Shown: positions 1 to 12,170, counted from the first letter of the stretch. The stretch: 64,000 nt of DNA from Eucalyptus grandis (GCF_016545825.1 NC_052617.1:56686472-56750471), one strand, 5' to 3'. Notes: generated from the letters alone by a model not told the origin. A program made the numbers and translations.

Positions 1-1219
1 TCAATCCAGATTCTTGAGTATGGTAGTGATTTTGTTTCTGTTAGTTCAAGGGTGGAAAGTTGAAATTGTTAGCTTTTCTTCTTTAATTTATCCTCAAAAA
101 AGAGCACTCCTATCCTTTAATGGAGAGTCCACAATGGACTGGTGATTGTTTCGTGTCAGTAACAATTCTTCGTGGTTCTCTCCTACTGTTAAAACTGTGT
201 TGTTTAGTAAATTGAGCCTTATTGTTAAGTTTGTCACCTTGAAGTGGCTTTTGTTGTTGGTTTTACAATCGCACTTGGGCAGTGCTTATCTTTTCTTTGA
301 ATTTGTAAGCTCCTTTTTTGTCTTTGCAGAGTGATAGATTATATCCATTATTAGTTATGAAATGCATAGCATGGCATCATATTTATGAAAAAGAAAAAAG
401 AGATGTCGTTAGCTTATCCATTACATAAATTTGGACCGACCATTTATTACCATTTTGAAAATAGTTTGTGAATTGATTAATTGTGAAATAATTGGAGAAA
501 TATTTTGTGAAAGGAATTGTAAAAGATTATAGGTTGAGGATAGGCGAGCCGCGTGCAACCCTTGACCCTCAAGATCTAACTCAATAGACTTGTGAGAGTT
601 TACCCTCGATGATCGATCCTTAGCGACCATCGACTCTAGAAAAAAAGTGCGATTTCTTATGTGTCAATGGTCGAGCATGAATTCACGTGATTGCGTCATG
701 CGGTGTGACACAAATGTCTCCATTGCCACAAAATAGATGATCATTAGTGAAATTTTATTTGGCTCTTTACATAAAGAATATGGTACAATAAGTCTTTTGG
801 GTTGATTGTATCAATTAATTATTAATCATTATTATAGTATGAAAAATAATCAATTCTATAATACGTGCATTAAATAGAGTTTTGCCAATAAAAATATGAT
901 TTCTAAATGCTTAATGAATATTAGAGGGAAAATGCTAGCTAGGTTTTGTCCATGGCTAAGAAAATAGATGCATGCAATATCTTAGGGACTGAAGAATGGT
1001 ACACCTCTGTAAAAAATCGTTGAGAGTAAAAGTCCCAATTACAAACCTATTAAATTTCTTGATTCGTTGTCCATGGATGAAGGGAAACGATTTTATCATT
1101 TAACTTTTTTTTTTGTTCTATTTATGCAAGAGGAATATATAATGCTTCCATTATGATTATTCGAAAAGAAAATGACCATTATCAACATGGTTTTGTTAAT
1201 GAGTGCTTTGAGATACTTA
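1..1219. other. Non-coding flank, left end of copy A
   Basis: No gene supported. The first 519 bases match 26694-27217, and 520-1219 match 44025-44694 of copy B with small indels. In copy B this sequence follows the gene-like remnant at 25218-26560, so position 1 probably lies in or just past the 3' end of the same remnant. The single AATTG at 515-519 is the empty site of the large gypsy element of copy B. Short ORFs here are not conserved between copies. Confidence 0.7.
1215..1219. other. Target-site duplication ACTTA, left
   Basis: Direct repeat with 10305-10309. Copy B has a single ACTTA at the homologous point, so the ends of this insertion are exact. Confidence 0.95.
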
Positions 1220-2172
1220 TGTTGGAGAAAACTTCCTTATTTGTTTTGAAGCTGACAAAACGTTTCCATTAGTCTAGTCTGAAGACTTGCAGACTCTTTC
1301 GTCAAAGTCTAAAGACCGCCAGACCGCCAGACTCAAGATATAAAGTCTGCCCTCATTGATAGTTTCTACTCCGTCGAAGAAGACTTATCTAAATTCAAGT
1401 ATCTCTTTAAGGATTTGATTCGAGCGGTTAAAGAAGTTCTCACGGCTGGAGATAACATCTCAAGATCTATTATTCGTTTGGATTTAATTCGAATAATTTG
1501 GATCCATTGATTGGCGAAGTTTACTTAGAAGGTTCTACTTATGGAAACCTAGATCCTAATTGTATGGGCGAGTAGGATTGGTGGGCTATCATCACATTCC
1601 TTAAGTAACTCGAGATCTCCCTAATTGATTATGTCCAATGGGTAGATTGGAAGAATTCATTTGGAAGGTGCCAACGGTTATGAAGACATGGAGGAGTATA
1701 TAAGAAAGACGCTTTAGTTATTCGAGTGTGTGCGTGATAGATAAATTCCAAAATCTGAAGCTCTTTGTTCTTTGCTGATTCACTTGTTGAGCGTATATTT
1801 GTACTCAAAAGAGAGTTTAGACATTTGTGAGGCATTGAGAAAGTGTAGCAAAGTCTCTACACTATGGAATCAATGACGTGATACTGTAACAACTCTTTTG
1901 ATTCATAGCGAAATTCAGTCGGTGGGCCGTCAGTGCGGGAGAGTGGACGTAGGCTTGGATTAAGCCGAACCACTATAAATCTTGTGTTCTTATTCTATTC
2001 CCTAAACTATTTTATTTTGGTCGTAACTCCATTTAATTGTTAGAGTCTGATTTCTTCTACAAAGTCTATTGTCAACCAAACTCAGGTTAAAAGTAAAGTT
2101 TTATATTATATTTTACAAAAGTTGTTTTCGCACCTATTCATCCCCCTCTAGGTGCTCGTACTAGCACTATCA
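1220..2172 (+). repeat. 5' LTR of the Sirevirus-like element
   Basis: Starts TGTTGGAG and ends ACTATCA. Matches 9354-10304 along its whole length with scattered substitutions, several per 100 bp in the parts compared, so the insertion is not very recent. It contains short AGACT/AAGTCT motifs in its first part and a TATA box at 1697. Confidence 0.95.
1697..1703 (+). promoter_or_regulatory. TATA box in the copia 5' LTR
   Basis: TATATAA within an LTR, about 475 bp before the LTR end, repeated at the same place in the 3' LTR (9831). This is the expected place for the element's own promoter. Transcription itself cannot be read from the sequence. Confidence 0.55.
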
Positions 2173-2174
2173 AT

Positions 2175-2186
2175 TGGTATCAGAAC
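2175..2186 (+). other. Primer binding site, initiator-tRNA-Met type
   Basis: TGGTATCAGAAC lies two bases after the LTR. It matches the plant copia PBS TGGTATCAGAGC except at one base. Minus-strand DNA synthesis would be primed here. Confidence 0.85.
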
Positions 2187-2234
2187 CTGTGTACTCATTA
2201 AATTGAAGTGTTTTTACTTTAGAGTTAAAGATTC

Positions 2235-3951
2235 ATGGCTAGTATGTTGGCTCCAGGTTTGGTTGAAGAGCAAAACAACACCAGACCACCTTATTTTGAT
2301 GGAAATGAATACAGCATATGGAAAAACAAGATGAAAGCATTCCTAAGATCGAAAGATCCTCTGGAATGGGATGTGGTAGATAAAGGAATCATTCATAAAG
2401 CTACAACAGTCTCAGAAAGGGGAAAAGAAGTTGCAGAGGCTAGCGAGATGACTCAAGAAAAGATAACCAAGAGACAAGTTCTTAATACAAAAGCAATTTA
2501 CTCCTTATATTGTGCATTATCTCCTACTGAATATAACAAAATATCTTCTTGTGAAACAGCTAAAGAAGTCTGGGATAGGCTGCACATTACGTATGAAGGG
2601 ACTGATCGAGTGAAAGAAACCAGAATCAATATTCTACTCGATCAATATGAAGCCTTCAAGATGAAGCCAGGAGAATCTATCACTGACATGTTTAGTCATT
2701 TTATAGAAATCGTGAATAGTCTTAAGTATCAAGGTCAACCAATCTTAGGACCTGTGAAGGTTAACAAACTGCTGCGTGGACTTTCCAAAGATTTGAATCA
2801 CATAAAGAACTCAATAAGAGAGACACAAAGGATAATGCCACTCTCCGTTGACGAATTAGTTGGCACTCTTCAGTCTTATGAAGTGGAGCAAATCAATGAA
2901 GATGAAGACCTCAAAGGTAAAAAAATCTATTGTTTTAAAATCTAATGATGATTTTGATGTTACAGATTCTGAAGACGATATGGATGATGAAGAGCTTGCT
3001 CTCATGATAAAAATGTTCAGAAAACTGAACAAAAAGGGAAGAAAATTCAATTGGAAGAAATAAAGCTCTCAAAAGTTTCAAAATAAATCAGCTGAGGATG
3101 ATGAATCTAATAAAGATGTGACTTGTTTTGAATGCAAGAAAAATAGACACATCAGACCTAACTGTCCTTTACTGAAGAAAAAGAAAGAAAAAGCTGAGAA
3201 ATACATAAATACACTCAAAGCAGAAACTTGGAGAGATACCGAATGCAAAGAGAGTGATGATGATTTTGCTAATATTTGTTTAATGGCAAAATCAGAATCA
3301 GATTTAGACTCGAGACAGATACGGACTCGGACTCAGACAGTGAAATCAAGGTAAGTAATTTAAAAATTCATACTAAAATCTCTAAATATATTGATGAACT
3401 GTGTCTTAGTCTCAAAAACCTCTCTCAAGAGGATTTTCGAGCTAAAAAGGGAAAATTCTACACAAGCAATAGGAGATTGTTTGGAAAGAAAAGTTTGAAA
3501 ATTTAGATAAAAGTTTTATTACTTTGAAAGAAAATGCAGACTCTCTTTCAAAAGAAAATACATTTTTGAAAAATGATATTTCAATTATTTCAAAAAGGTT
3601 TTTTTTATAGGATCTAAGAAATTAGAAAAGATTCTTTCAACACAAAGACCTTACTTTAATAAATCAAGCTTGGGAATGACTTCTGAAACCATTCCTCTAA
3701 TTGATTTTCCAAAAGTAAAGGAAAGAATCAAGCAAAGACCTACAAAAGCCTTTTATAGGAATCATTTTCAAAAAGTCTTTATAAAACCTGTTGGCCGTAA
3801 TGCTCTTAAATGTTCTAAGTGCAATAGCTCAGAACACTTTGAGAAAGAATGTCCCATAGTTCGGAAACCTGTTAAGAAGGATTGGACAAAGACCGTATAT
3901 TGCACTAACTCCATTGGACCCAAGAAAGTGTGGGTACCAAAGAAAGCTTGA
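2235..3951 (+). pseudogene. gag: copia Gag polyprotein, frameshifted
   Basis: Capsid and nucleocapsid precursor of the element. The ATG at 2235 opens MASMLAPGL, the same start as the gag of the related element at 52705. A UBN2-type gag domain follows (TRPPYFDGNEYSIWKNKMKA near residue 17). A frameshift near 2900 moves the reading frame, a stop falls at about 3061, and then two CX2CX4HX4C zinc knuckles appear in separate open pieces, one near 3124 (CFECKKNRHIRPNC) and one near 3811 (CSKCNSSEHFEKEC). The frame is therefore split into at least four parts. The region between the knuckles is lysine-rich and acidic. Translation would give only the N-terminal 236 residues. Confidence 0.88.
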
Positions 3952-3959
3952 ATTTCTTT

Positions 3960-4680
3960 TTTAAATGCAGGTCATTATCAAGAAAAATGTCAAATGGTAC
4001 TTGGATAGTGGATGCTTAAGACATATGACAGGAGATTCAAGTTGTTTCATAAAGCTTGTGCAAGTTAATGGTAGAAAAGTCTCTTTGGTGGAAATAGTAA
4101 AGGAAAAATTGTCGGATGTGAAACAGTAAAGATTGGAAGTCTCACAATTAACAATGTCTCCTTAGTAGAAGGACTCAATTACAACTTGCTAAGTATCAAC
4201 CAACTGTGCGACACAGGTTTCAAAATCAATTTTCAAGAAGGAATATGTTCGGGAACTAGTAAAGACTTCTCTAAGACTTTCACGGGGCGAAGACATGGGA
4301 ACATCTATCTTCTGGATATCAAATTAGAAAAATCTCAATGTCTAATTTCAATTCAAGAGGAAGCTAATCTCTGGCATCGAAAACTTGGCCATATCAACAT
4401 GAAGCAAATGACCAAGATCTCTGCAAAAAAACTTGTTCGTGGACTACCTAACCTGATATACCAAAAATCTGAATTATGCACACCATGTGTGTTGGGAAAA
4501 GAGGTTAGAAGTTCTTTCAAACCAGTAAATCAAGTTTCTACTAATAATGTGTTACAGCTCCTACATATGGATCTCTTTGGACCAATTAGAACTCAAAGCA
4601 TTGGTGGAAAGAGATATTGCCTAGTAATAGTGGATGATTATTCACGATTTACTTGGGTATACTTTTTGGCAAACGAATGA
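3960..4680 (+). pseudogene. pol: copia protease and integrase N-terminal part
   Basis: The aspartic protease signature WYLDSGCLRHMTGD is readable near 4000; it would cleave the Gag-Pol polyprotein. A frameshift follows. The open frame 4186-4680 holds the pre-integrase zinc-binding segment (LWHRKLGHINMKQM and a CTPC pair) and the beginning of the integrase core, with HMDLFGP and VDDYSRFTWVYF. The frame stops at 4680. I see neither the second catalytic aspartate nor the glutamate in the roughly 100 bases before the hydrophilic linker begins, so the catalytic core is deleted and this integrase cannot be functional. Confidence 0.87.
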
Positions 4681-6490
4681 ATCTTCCTTGGATATTCAAC
4701 CACCAGTAAAGCTTACATAATATACAACAAGAAGACTTAATCTATGGAAGAATCAATGAATGTCAAATTTCAAAATCTTATACAAAATCAATCGATCTAG
4801 ACTCAACCTGAAGAATCTGAACATGCTCCAGACTCCACAAAGTCCAATTCTCCAGAAGCAGCTCAGACTATAGAAGGTCAACAACAAATGAACGTTGAAG
4901 AATCAAATGAAGAAAAAGATCAACAATCTGTCAACCAACCAGTAACTGGAAGCATAAGTCCAGTCATCCAAAGATCTCATTATTGGTGACATTGATGAAG
5001 GGATTCGTACAAGATTCAAAAGGCATGAAGAGTCTAGTACTGTGGCTCTTATTTCTGAAATAGAACCCAAAAGCATAGAATAAGCTTTAACTGATGAAAG
5101 CTGGATTGAAGCTATGCAAGAGGAGCTCAGGCAGTTCAGTGTTAACGATGTTTGGGAATTAACTCATAAACCAAAAGGTAAATCTGTTATTGGAGCTAAA
5201 TGGATTTTCAGGAACAAGATGGACGAGAAAGGGAAAGTTATAAGGAACAAAGCAAGACTCGTGGCCAAAAGATATACGCAAGAAGAAGGGATGGACTATG
5301 ATGAGACTTACGCACCAGTAGCAAGGTTAGAATCAATTAGATTATTACTTGTTTTTGCTTGTTATAAGAATTTCAAGTTATTCCAAATGGACGTCAAAAG
5401 TGCATTCCTAAATGGATTAATCCAAGATGAAGTCTATATGGAACAACCTCCCAGTTTAAAGACCCAATGAAACCAGACTCTATATTCAGACTGAAAAATG
5501 CGCTATATGGTTTAAAGCAATCACCTCGAGCTTGGTACGACAAGTTAAGTAAATTTCTAATCCAAAATGACTTTGTTAAAGGTAAAGTAGACACTACTCT
5601 GTTTATCAAAAGAGAAAGTAAAAACTTTCTACTTATTCAAATCTATGTTGATAATATTATTTTTGGATCACTTAACGAAAATCTGTGCAAGAAATTCTCT
5701 AAGTCTATACAGGATGAATTCGAAATGAGCATGATGGGTGAACTATCTTTCTTTCTCGGACTACAAGTAAAACAATTGAAGGAAGGAATTTTCATTCACC
5801 AAGAAAAACATGCTAAAGAACTTGTTAAAAAGTTCGGTTTGGAAAATTGCAAAAAGACTGATATACCAAAGTCAAGTTCTTTGAAGCTGGACAAAGATGA
5901 AGGAGGAAAGAAAGTTGACCAGAAGCTATACAGGAGTATCATTGGTTCACTTCTTTATCTTACTGCCTCTAGACTTGACATTTTGTTTAGTGTTTGCATT
6001 TGTACCAGATTTCAATCAGATTTCAAAGAATCTCATCTAAGTGCTGTAAAACGCATCATCAAATACGTTGCTACAATCTCCAAGTTAGGTCTATGGTATC
6101 CTAAAGAAGGAGACTTTACTCTCCTTGGATACTCAGACGCAGATCTAGCATAATGTAGAGTTGATAGAAAGAGCACATCGGACACTTGTCAATTGCTTAG
6201 TAACAGGATAGTATCTTGGTTTTCAAGGAAGCAAAGTACTGTAGCTTTTTCAACAGCAGAAGCGGAGTATGTGGCTCTTGGAAGTTGTTGTTCTCAAATC
6301 TTATGGATAAAATAACAACTAAGAGAATTTGGAATCGAAGACTCATGTATAGAAATCAAATGTGATAACGCCAGCCCAATTAATCTCACCAAGAATCCAA
6401 TTCTTCATTCAAGAGCAAAGCACATAGAGATTCGACATCATTTTATTAGAGATCATGTTCAAAACGGATAAGTCTTGATTCAATTCATTG
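4681..6490 (+). pseudogene. pol: copia reverse transcriptase and RNase H, broken
   Basis: After a serine- and glutamine-rich linker (4740-4990), a copia-type RT starts at about 5050 (frame 5114-5470 then 5467-6153). Visible motifs: VIGAKWIFRNK, ARLVAKRYTQEEGMDYDETY, FQMDVKSAFLNG, YGLKQSPRAWYDKL and, at the catalytic site, IYVDNIIFG in place of the usual YVDDIIFG. A one-base shift separates the two frames at 5467. RNase H continues past a stop at 6153, with STAEAEYVALGS and HIEIRHHFIRDHV. The second catalytic aspartate reading as N suggests inactive RT even apart from the stops. Confidence 0.9.
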
Positions 6491-6899
6491 ACTCAAAGAA
6501 TCACGACTGTAAGTCATTTCAGTTCTAGCAATTTATCTTTCGGATAAAATCTCGAAAAGGTACGATTGTTTATTAATCTGCAATTGATTGATGTTATCTT
6601 TCCAAGTTTTTGAAATTGTAGCAATTATTCTTTTTCAAAAGGAAGTTATCTTTTTAAAATGATAGTTATCTATTTTCAAAAAGGTAGTTATTTTTTAAAA
6701 TGCATTTTTATTTTTTCCTTTTTGTGACAATTCGTATACCTTGTTTCGATTTCTTTATATACTGTTTTTCTTCCTCTTTTTACTTACAAACCCTAGAAGC
6801 ATATAACATCACATTCCTACTTTTTCTCCCTAGTTTAATCCTTAAAGTTTTCATCTTTCTCGCGAATCGAGTTCGGAAACTCTCTCAAAGACTGTGATA

Positions 6900-8974
6900 A
6901 TGTCTTCCCAAAGAAAGTTTTCAAGGATTGCAAGCAGGGGACCATAGCATATGCGTGAGGGTCCTACGCACTTTGACCTTACCAAAGAAGAAGAATCTCC
7001 AAGGCAACAGCAGATTCCACAACATTCTCAACTGCGCCATACTCCTCAGGCTAGACCACAGAATGTTCAGCAACATCAAGTGGAGGAAGAAATTATTGAG
7101 GATGCCAAACTTGTAAGGACTCAAAAGCCCGCTTTTATTTTCAAACTCTACTCTGCTTTAAAGGATGGAGGTTCTCCAATGAACATTATTGATGAATTTT
7201 TGAATGAAAAGGGGTACAAAAATGAAACCCATTTCTTACAAACAATGGAATGTTTGAGGATTGCTCCTGTTGGCTCGGCAGAAAGAGCTTTTACGAATTT
7301 CCCAAGTGATCCACGTGTTAGAGGTTTTAGTCAACTGGATGGAACGAATGATGATGAAAAGATGTTCGAGGAAGAAGAGCTGATCTGTTTCGTTCTGAGG
7401 AACATAAGCGAGTTTACTCTAAGTTGCTGAAGCGAGGGGTGATGAACTCAAGAAATGTGGATTTTGATTTTCTCAACTCTCTAAACGTGAAATTACAAGA
7501 GAAATTTACTTTATATCAACTTGAACGATTTTGCTCTGGGACTACAGTTGCTCATCCGTAACTTATTGCGTATTTCTATTCCAATCTAAGCTTTTTGGAT
7601 GCGAATAGATTTTCTTTCAGTGTTAGAGACTAGGATTATGTGGTTGATATGGACACTCTAGCTGATGTGATTGGAGTAGAGAGAGGGATGTTCCAATCAA
7701 TTAGTGTGTCTATTGGTCGTGCGATTGTGGAGCTTGTTCGGGATGCAATGGCAGAAGGCCAAATTTCATATTTGAGAATGCATGCCTCAAATATTTTGTT
7801 TCACAAGATTGTGATTAATTGTCTTAGACCCAAATCCACATCAAAGACTGATGTCTCCAATTCAGAAGCGAAGCTGATGTATGCTATCGATGCTGGTAAA
7901 AAATTTTCTCTGCTGCACACTATCATGTTTCATATGTATAGATCAATGGTGAAGGACAAATGTCAACTTCCTTATTCAGCACTTATTACTCAGCTATTCA
8001 AACATTTTAACATTCAGCCTCCCAAAATTCTGTGTGTTCGAACCTGTGATGAAATGGTGGTGGGACTGAAAATGGTTTCAAAGATGCGTCTGAAAGAGCT
8101 AAACAAGGTCTTAGAGCAATTTAAGGAGAAGACTCCTGTCAAGTCTCGTCAAGACCTTGTGGCTGCAAAACAGAAAGGCAAGGAGCCCATGACAGCTTTA
8201 TCTAAAAGAAGAAGAACACTCAACTTGCAGGATGAAGAAGATGAGGATGATATCACCATTTCCGTTCTTGCCTTAAGGAACTTACAGCGTTTTGTTCCAG
8301 AGATAGAGGATAGAGAGAACCAAAACAGAAAAGAAGCAGAGTAGAGGAATAAAGAGAGGGAATCGATGAGGAAAGAAGCAGAGGAAGGAATAATTGCAGA
8401 AGAAGAGCAAAGCGGAGAACAAGGTCATCGTGTCACTGAAGAAGAGACAAAGCATGAAGAGTATTTCTCTCCACCTGAAGGCATTGAAACATAGGGAGCT
8501 ACTGAGAAAATAGGTACTCCTTCACTTGTTTTTACTAGTGATGATGTCAATCGTTCTCCTGCCGATCCAAAAGATGTATATACCTCTCAATTTCTTGAAG
8601 AAGGTCATGAGGTTTCATCTCCGAATCTGGGTGCTCATGCTGAAATACCATCATCTGCTAATACTCCATAAAATGATCATATAAAAGCAAGCACTCAAAC
8701 TGACAACTCAGCAGACTTTAGAAGATTGCTTGATGTTCTTTTGGAGATGCGAGGTCAGATTTATGCCTTGGGATGCGAATTTTAGAATATGCAGAATGCT
8801 AATCAAGCCTCTTCAGTTTCATTGCTCAACCAAGTTCAGGCCCTTAATCTTCAAGTTCAAGCAACTGCCAAGGGTGAGGAAGTAGCGCAACTAAAGGAGG
8901 ATCTGAGAAAGCTGGAGGAGACTATCAAGTCGATGGGAGATTTCCAGCTCGTTCGCCTTCCAAAACAATCTTAA
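6900..8974 (+). pseudogene. Env-like extra ORF of the copia element, broken
   Basis: About 690 codons of coding-like sequence between pol and the 3' LTR, in three main pieces: 6900-7430 (ATG at 6900, in-frame stop near 6948), 7430-8344, and a tail ending at 8974. The middle piece (GVERGMFQSISVSIGRAIVE, then a region read as YLRMHASNILFHKIVINC) resembles the 'putative plant transposon protein' domain found downstream of pol in some plant retrotransposons. It is followed by a Lys/Glu-rich charged stretch and a C-terminal segment with heptad-like leucines (8789-8974), possibly coiled coil. I see no convincing signal peptide or membrane anchor, so 'env-like' describes position, not proven function. 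Sireviruses are the copia lineage known for such ORFs. Confidence 0.65.
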
Positions 8975-9018
8975 TTTTATCCAAATCTCTTTTTCGTCTC
9001 TATCTTTTTAATGTTGAC

Positions 9019-9032
9019 AAAAAGGGGGAGAA
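9019..9032 (+). other. Internal polypurine tract
   Basis: AAAAAGGGGGAGAAG-like run after the env-like ORF, more than 300 bp before the 3' LTR. The same run occurs at 54116 in the gag-only element. Repeated polypurine tracts upstream of the 3' LTR are a Sirevirus trait. Confidence 0.6.
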
Positions 9033-9338
9033 GTTGGTGCAATTGGTGCAGATTTGATTTGATTTGACTTTTGGATTTGAATTCTTGTGTGATTATGATT
9101 GGTTTGGACTATGTTTTGATTTGGACTGTTTGATTGTTTAATGCTTGTAGTATCTTAAGTGTTGTTGATATTCATGGCAAAGATAGTTGTTCTTATAGAA
9201 CTAACTCATTTCCTGTGGATGCAGATTCGATTCTATCTTTATCCTAATCCATTTATCCTTTATGAGATATCATTGTTTGCTTGAGTATTATCTTGCAGGT
9301 CAAAAGTATCCAAATCTTCAAGAAAGTTTTGTCACCAT

Positions 9339-9353
9339 AAAAAATTGGGAGAT
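9339..9353 (+). other. Polypurine tract adjoining the 3' LTR
   Basis: AAAAAATTGGGAGAT directly before the LTR start at 9354. Expected plus-strand priming site; two T residues weaken it. Confidence 0.7.
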
Positions 9354-10304
9354 TATTGGAGAAAACTTCCTTATTTGTTTTGAAGCTGACAAAACATTTC
9401 CATCAGTCTAGTTTGAAGACTTGCGCACTCTTTCGTCAAAGTCTAAAGACCGCCTGACCGCCAGACTCAAGATATAAAGTCTGCCCTCATTGACAGTTTC
9501 TAGTCCGTCGAATAAGACTTATCTAAATTCGAGTATCTCTTTAAGGATTTGATTCGAGCGGCTAAAGAAGTTCTCACGGCTGGAGATAGCATCTCAAGAT
9601 CTATTATTCATTTAAATTTAATTAGAGTAATTTGGATTTGTTGATTGGCGAAGTTTACTTGGAAGGTTCTACTTATGGAAACCTAGATCCTGATTGTATG
9701 GGCGAGCAGGATTGATGGGCTATCAACACATTCCTTAAGTAACTCGAGATCTCCCTAATTGATTATGTCCAACGGGTGAATTAGAATAACTCCTTTGGAA
9801 GGTGCCAACGGTTATGAAGGCATGGAGGAGTATATAAGGAAGATGCTCTAGTTATTCGAGTGTGTGTGGATAGATAAATTCCAAAGTTTGAAGCTCCTTG
9901 TTCTTTGTTGATTCACTTGTTGAGTGTATATTTGTACTCAAAAGAGAGTTTAGACATTTGTGAGGCCTTGAGGAAGTGTAGCAGAGTCTCTACACTGTGG
10001 AATCAAGAACGTGATACTCTAACAACTCTTTTGATTCATAGCGAAATCCAGCCGGTGGGCTGTCAGTGCGGGAGAGTGGATGTAGGCTTGGATTGAGCCT
10101 AACCACCGTAAACCTTGTGTTCTTATTTTCTTCCATGAACTCTTTTATTTTGCTCGTAACTCTGTTTAATTCTTAGAGTCTAATTTCCTCTACAAAGTCT
10201 ATTGTCGACCAGACTCAGGTTAAAAATAAAGTTTTATATTATATTTTACAAAAGTTGTTTTCGAACCTATTCACCCCATCTAGGTGCTCGTACTAGCACT
10301 ATCA
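9354..10304 (+). repeat. 3' LTR of the Sirevirus-like element
   Basis: Partner of 1220-2172. Its first bases read TATTGG where the 5' LTR has TGTTGG, so the canonical TG has mutated. It ends in CA at 10304 followed by the second ACTTA. A TATA-like TATATAAG lies at 9831, the equivalent position to 1697. Confidence 0.95.
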
Positions 10305-10309
10305 ACTTA
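10305..10309. other. Target-site duplication ACTTA, right
   Basis: Second copy of the 5 bp duplication; after it the sequence resumes the copy B order. Confidence 0.95.
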
Positions 10310-11922
10310 TACTAAAAATGACAAACTTATATTTATGAGGTGTTTAAGAGTGTCCTATTAACAAAATTCTTATTAAAATAGGTACAGAAGTGCTTGGCCC
10401 CTGATTGTTGGGAGATCCACATGGCTCATTAGTGTATAATACATTTTTTTGGTATTGTACTTGCCAAATAACTGAATTTTCGTTACTTTTTCTTTGGAAT
10501 GTGATGAAAGTGAAGATTAAGGCTGAGGTATGTAGATTTTGCTTTTAAGTTGTTTTTTTTTCCCTAGATGTAATGGCGGATTACTCGTTTCAACAAGTGA
10601 AAAATGAAATTAACAATTACGAATGACATATTCTAAAATGCCATAATTTTGTAGTTTTCAATCAATTCATATCAACTTTCTCACGTGCCACCTCTTTTGG
10701 CCAAATTAATAAGTAGATGGGTGACAAACAACTAAGAGTAATTTGGAAAGAGCAAGTCAATATTGATATTAGTAAGATAATAGAGGTGTAGAGAATTGCT
10801 AATACGGACAATAGGGACAAGCGTATTTCTTAATTTGGCATCCAATTAAGTTTTAAATTTTACATTTGGATCTAATGTCATTGATGCTATGTAGTAGTGT
10901 CATTTCATTGTTAGTGTCCTCACAGTAAAGTCATCTTTCATAGAATATTGTAGATTACATATGCACACTATAATTTACAATTAAAATTGAGTTTTTTTCT
11001 CGCATCTTTATTTTCGTTTTCACTTAATCCACTGATGTTGATGGTTGAGGATTAAAGTGGTTAGGAACAACATCTGCATTTGAAAGAGAGAGAAAATTTT
11101 AAGAATGCAATGCCTCGTGAGAGCAACATTTTGCTTCCAAAAATTATGCGAAGATATTGCTATAATAACAAAAATCCAATAACAACAAATTTTCCTTTCA
11201 AGCGATTCTATTGAAACCAATTATTGTCCAAAAGTATTAAATGGGCAATATTCATTGACTATACTATCTAGTTTGTTCCTAAAATAAAAATGAGAATGGA
11301 TGAAGTGAGTTTAGATTTCAAGGTGAGTAGCTAACGTTAAAATTATTTAAAATAAAAAGGAAAAAGGAAAAAAAGATGTGCCTCTAGTGCCATTTTAATG
11401 GGAAGAATTTTCATTCCCTATACAAAGAATTTACATTTTCAAGATCATCTTGCAAAGTCTTCATTCTCAATGAGAAAACCAAGCCAAGTAAAAAGCTTAC
11501 CCATCACATATCAGAAAAAGAAATTGGCCCTCAAACTCCCAGTCTATTTCTCACCTTCGTTTAAGTTGCCTCCAATTGCCAAGTCCATAGTCTCCAACCA
11601 AAGTCAATTTTCATATTCCCTTCTTCCATTCACTCTAGCCCGCACAACACGCGCAGATTGCCAAGCAAAGTCTTCTCGAGAGGTAGAAAAGCCCTTCAAA
11701 AAGAAGAAAAGTGCTTCAATGGCTACTGAGTCAAAAGAAGAAGAAGAAGAAGAAAAGCACTTCAAAAGCTGTTCTGGAAAAAATACAAGAAGAATCAACA
11801 TCTTCTTATAAAAAAAAAAATCAAAATTGACACCCCACTCTTATAAAGCTCTTCATAGTTTCCAGTAGCACTCATCTTGACCTTTGTTTCCCAAATCTAC
11901 CTGCTTCCTAGGGCTTCAAGTC
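10310..11922. other. Intergenic DNA upstream of the LRR-kinase fragment, copy A
   Basis: AT-rich, non-coding, matching 44695-46310 of copy B. ORFs at 11398-11811 and its B partner end in different reading contexts and are Lys/Ser-rich; I read them as 5' flank. A GAA-rich microsatellite sits near 11730-11755. A TATA box lies at 11842, about 80 bp before the ATG of the kinase fragment. Confidence 0.6.
11842..11847 (+). promoter_or_regulatory. TATA box of the LRR-kinase fragment, copy A
   Basis: TATAAA in the context CACTCTTATAAAGCTC, 81 bp upstream of the ATG at 11923, conserved at 46230-46235 in copy B. It suggests the fragment keeps the original promoter of the parent gene. Confidence 0.5.
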
Positions 11923-12170
11923 ATGAAACTTGTGAGCATTAGTTTTGGAGAGTTTCCATCATGCCCCTTACTTCTTTGTATTGCTCTTGCCTTGTGCTTT
12001 CACCAAGTCTCTCCTACCACCAATGAAACAGACAAACTCACACACCTCGCATTTAAGGCTGGCATAATTGGAGATCCTTTTGGCATGCTCAACTCCTGGA
12101 ACAATAGCATTGGGTTTTGTCAATGGTATGGCATTACATGCGGCCGGAGGCACAGGAGGGTCACGGTCCA
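11923..12170 (+). pseudogene. LRR receptor-like kinase, truncated 5' end (copy A)
   Basis: The reading from the ATG at 11923 begins with a signal peptide (MKLVSISFGEF then a hydrophobic run LLLCIALALCF), followed by the plant LRR N-terminal cap: LAFKAGIIGDPFGMLNSWNN, then CQWYGITCGRRHRRVTV with the paired cysteines of LRRNT_2. In LRR-XII type receptor kinases (the EFR/Xa21-like group) the next residues start the first leucine-rich repeat. Here the frame runs into unrelated sequence at about 12170 and stops at 12256. No LRR, membrane or kinase region follows. The upstream ORF start at 11884 is a TTG and is not used. At most a secreted peptide of about 110 residues could be made. Confidence 0.85.

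Larger units (their letters stand above)
1220..10304 (+). mobile_element. Sirevirus-like Ty1/copia LTR retrotransposon, 9.1 kb, defective
   Basis: Complete structure with broken genes: 953 and 951 bp LTRs, 5 bp TSD ACTTA (1215-1219 and 10305-10309), initiator-Met-type primer binding site at 2175, gag, pol in the copia order PR-IN-RT-RH, then about 2 kb with an extra env-like ORF, and polypurine runs before the 3' LTR. Copy B keeps the uninterrupted target with one ACTTA near 44690. The extra ORF after pol, long LTRs and more than one G-rich polypurine run agree with the Sirevirus lineage. Numerous stops and frameshifts, and loss of part of integrase, make it non-autonomous now. Confidence 0.93.

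Noticed and set aside
11398..11811. 137-residue ORF upstream of the LRR-kinase fragment
   Set aside because: The copy B equivalent is split by shifts; composition and place suggest 5' flank, and a TATA box lies downstream of it.
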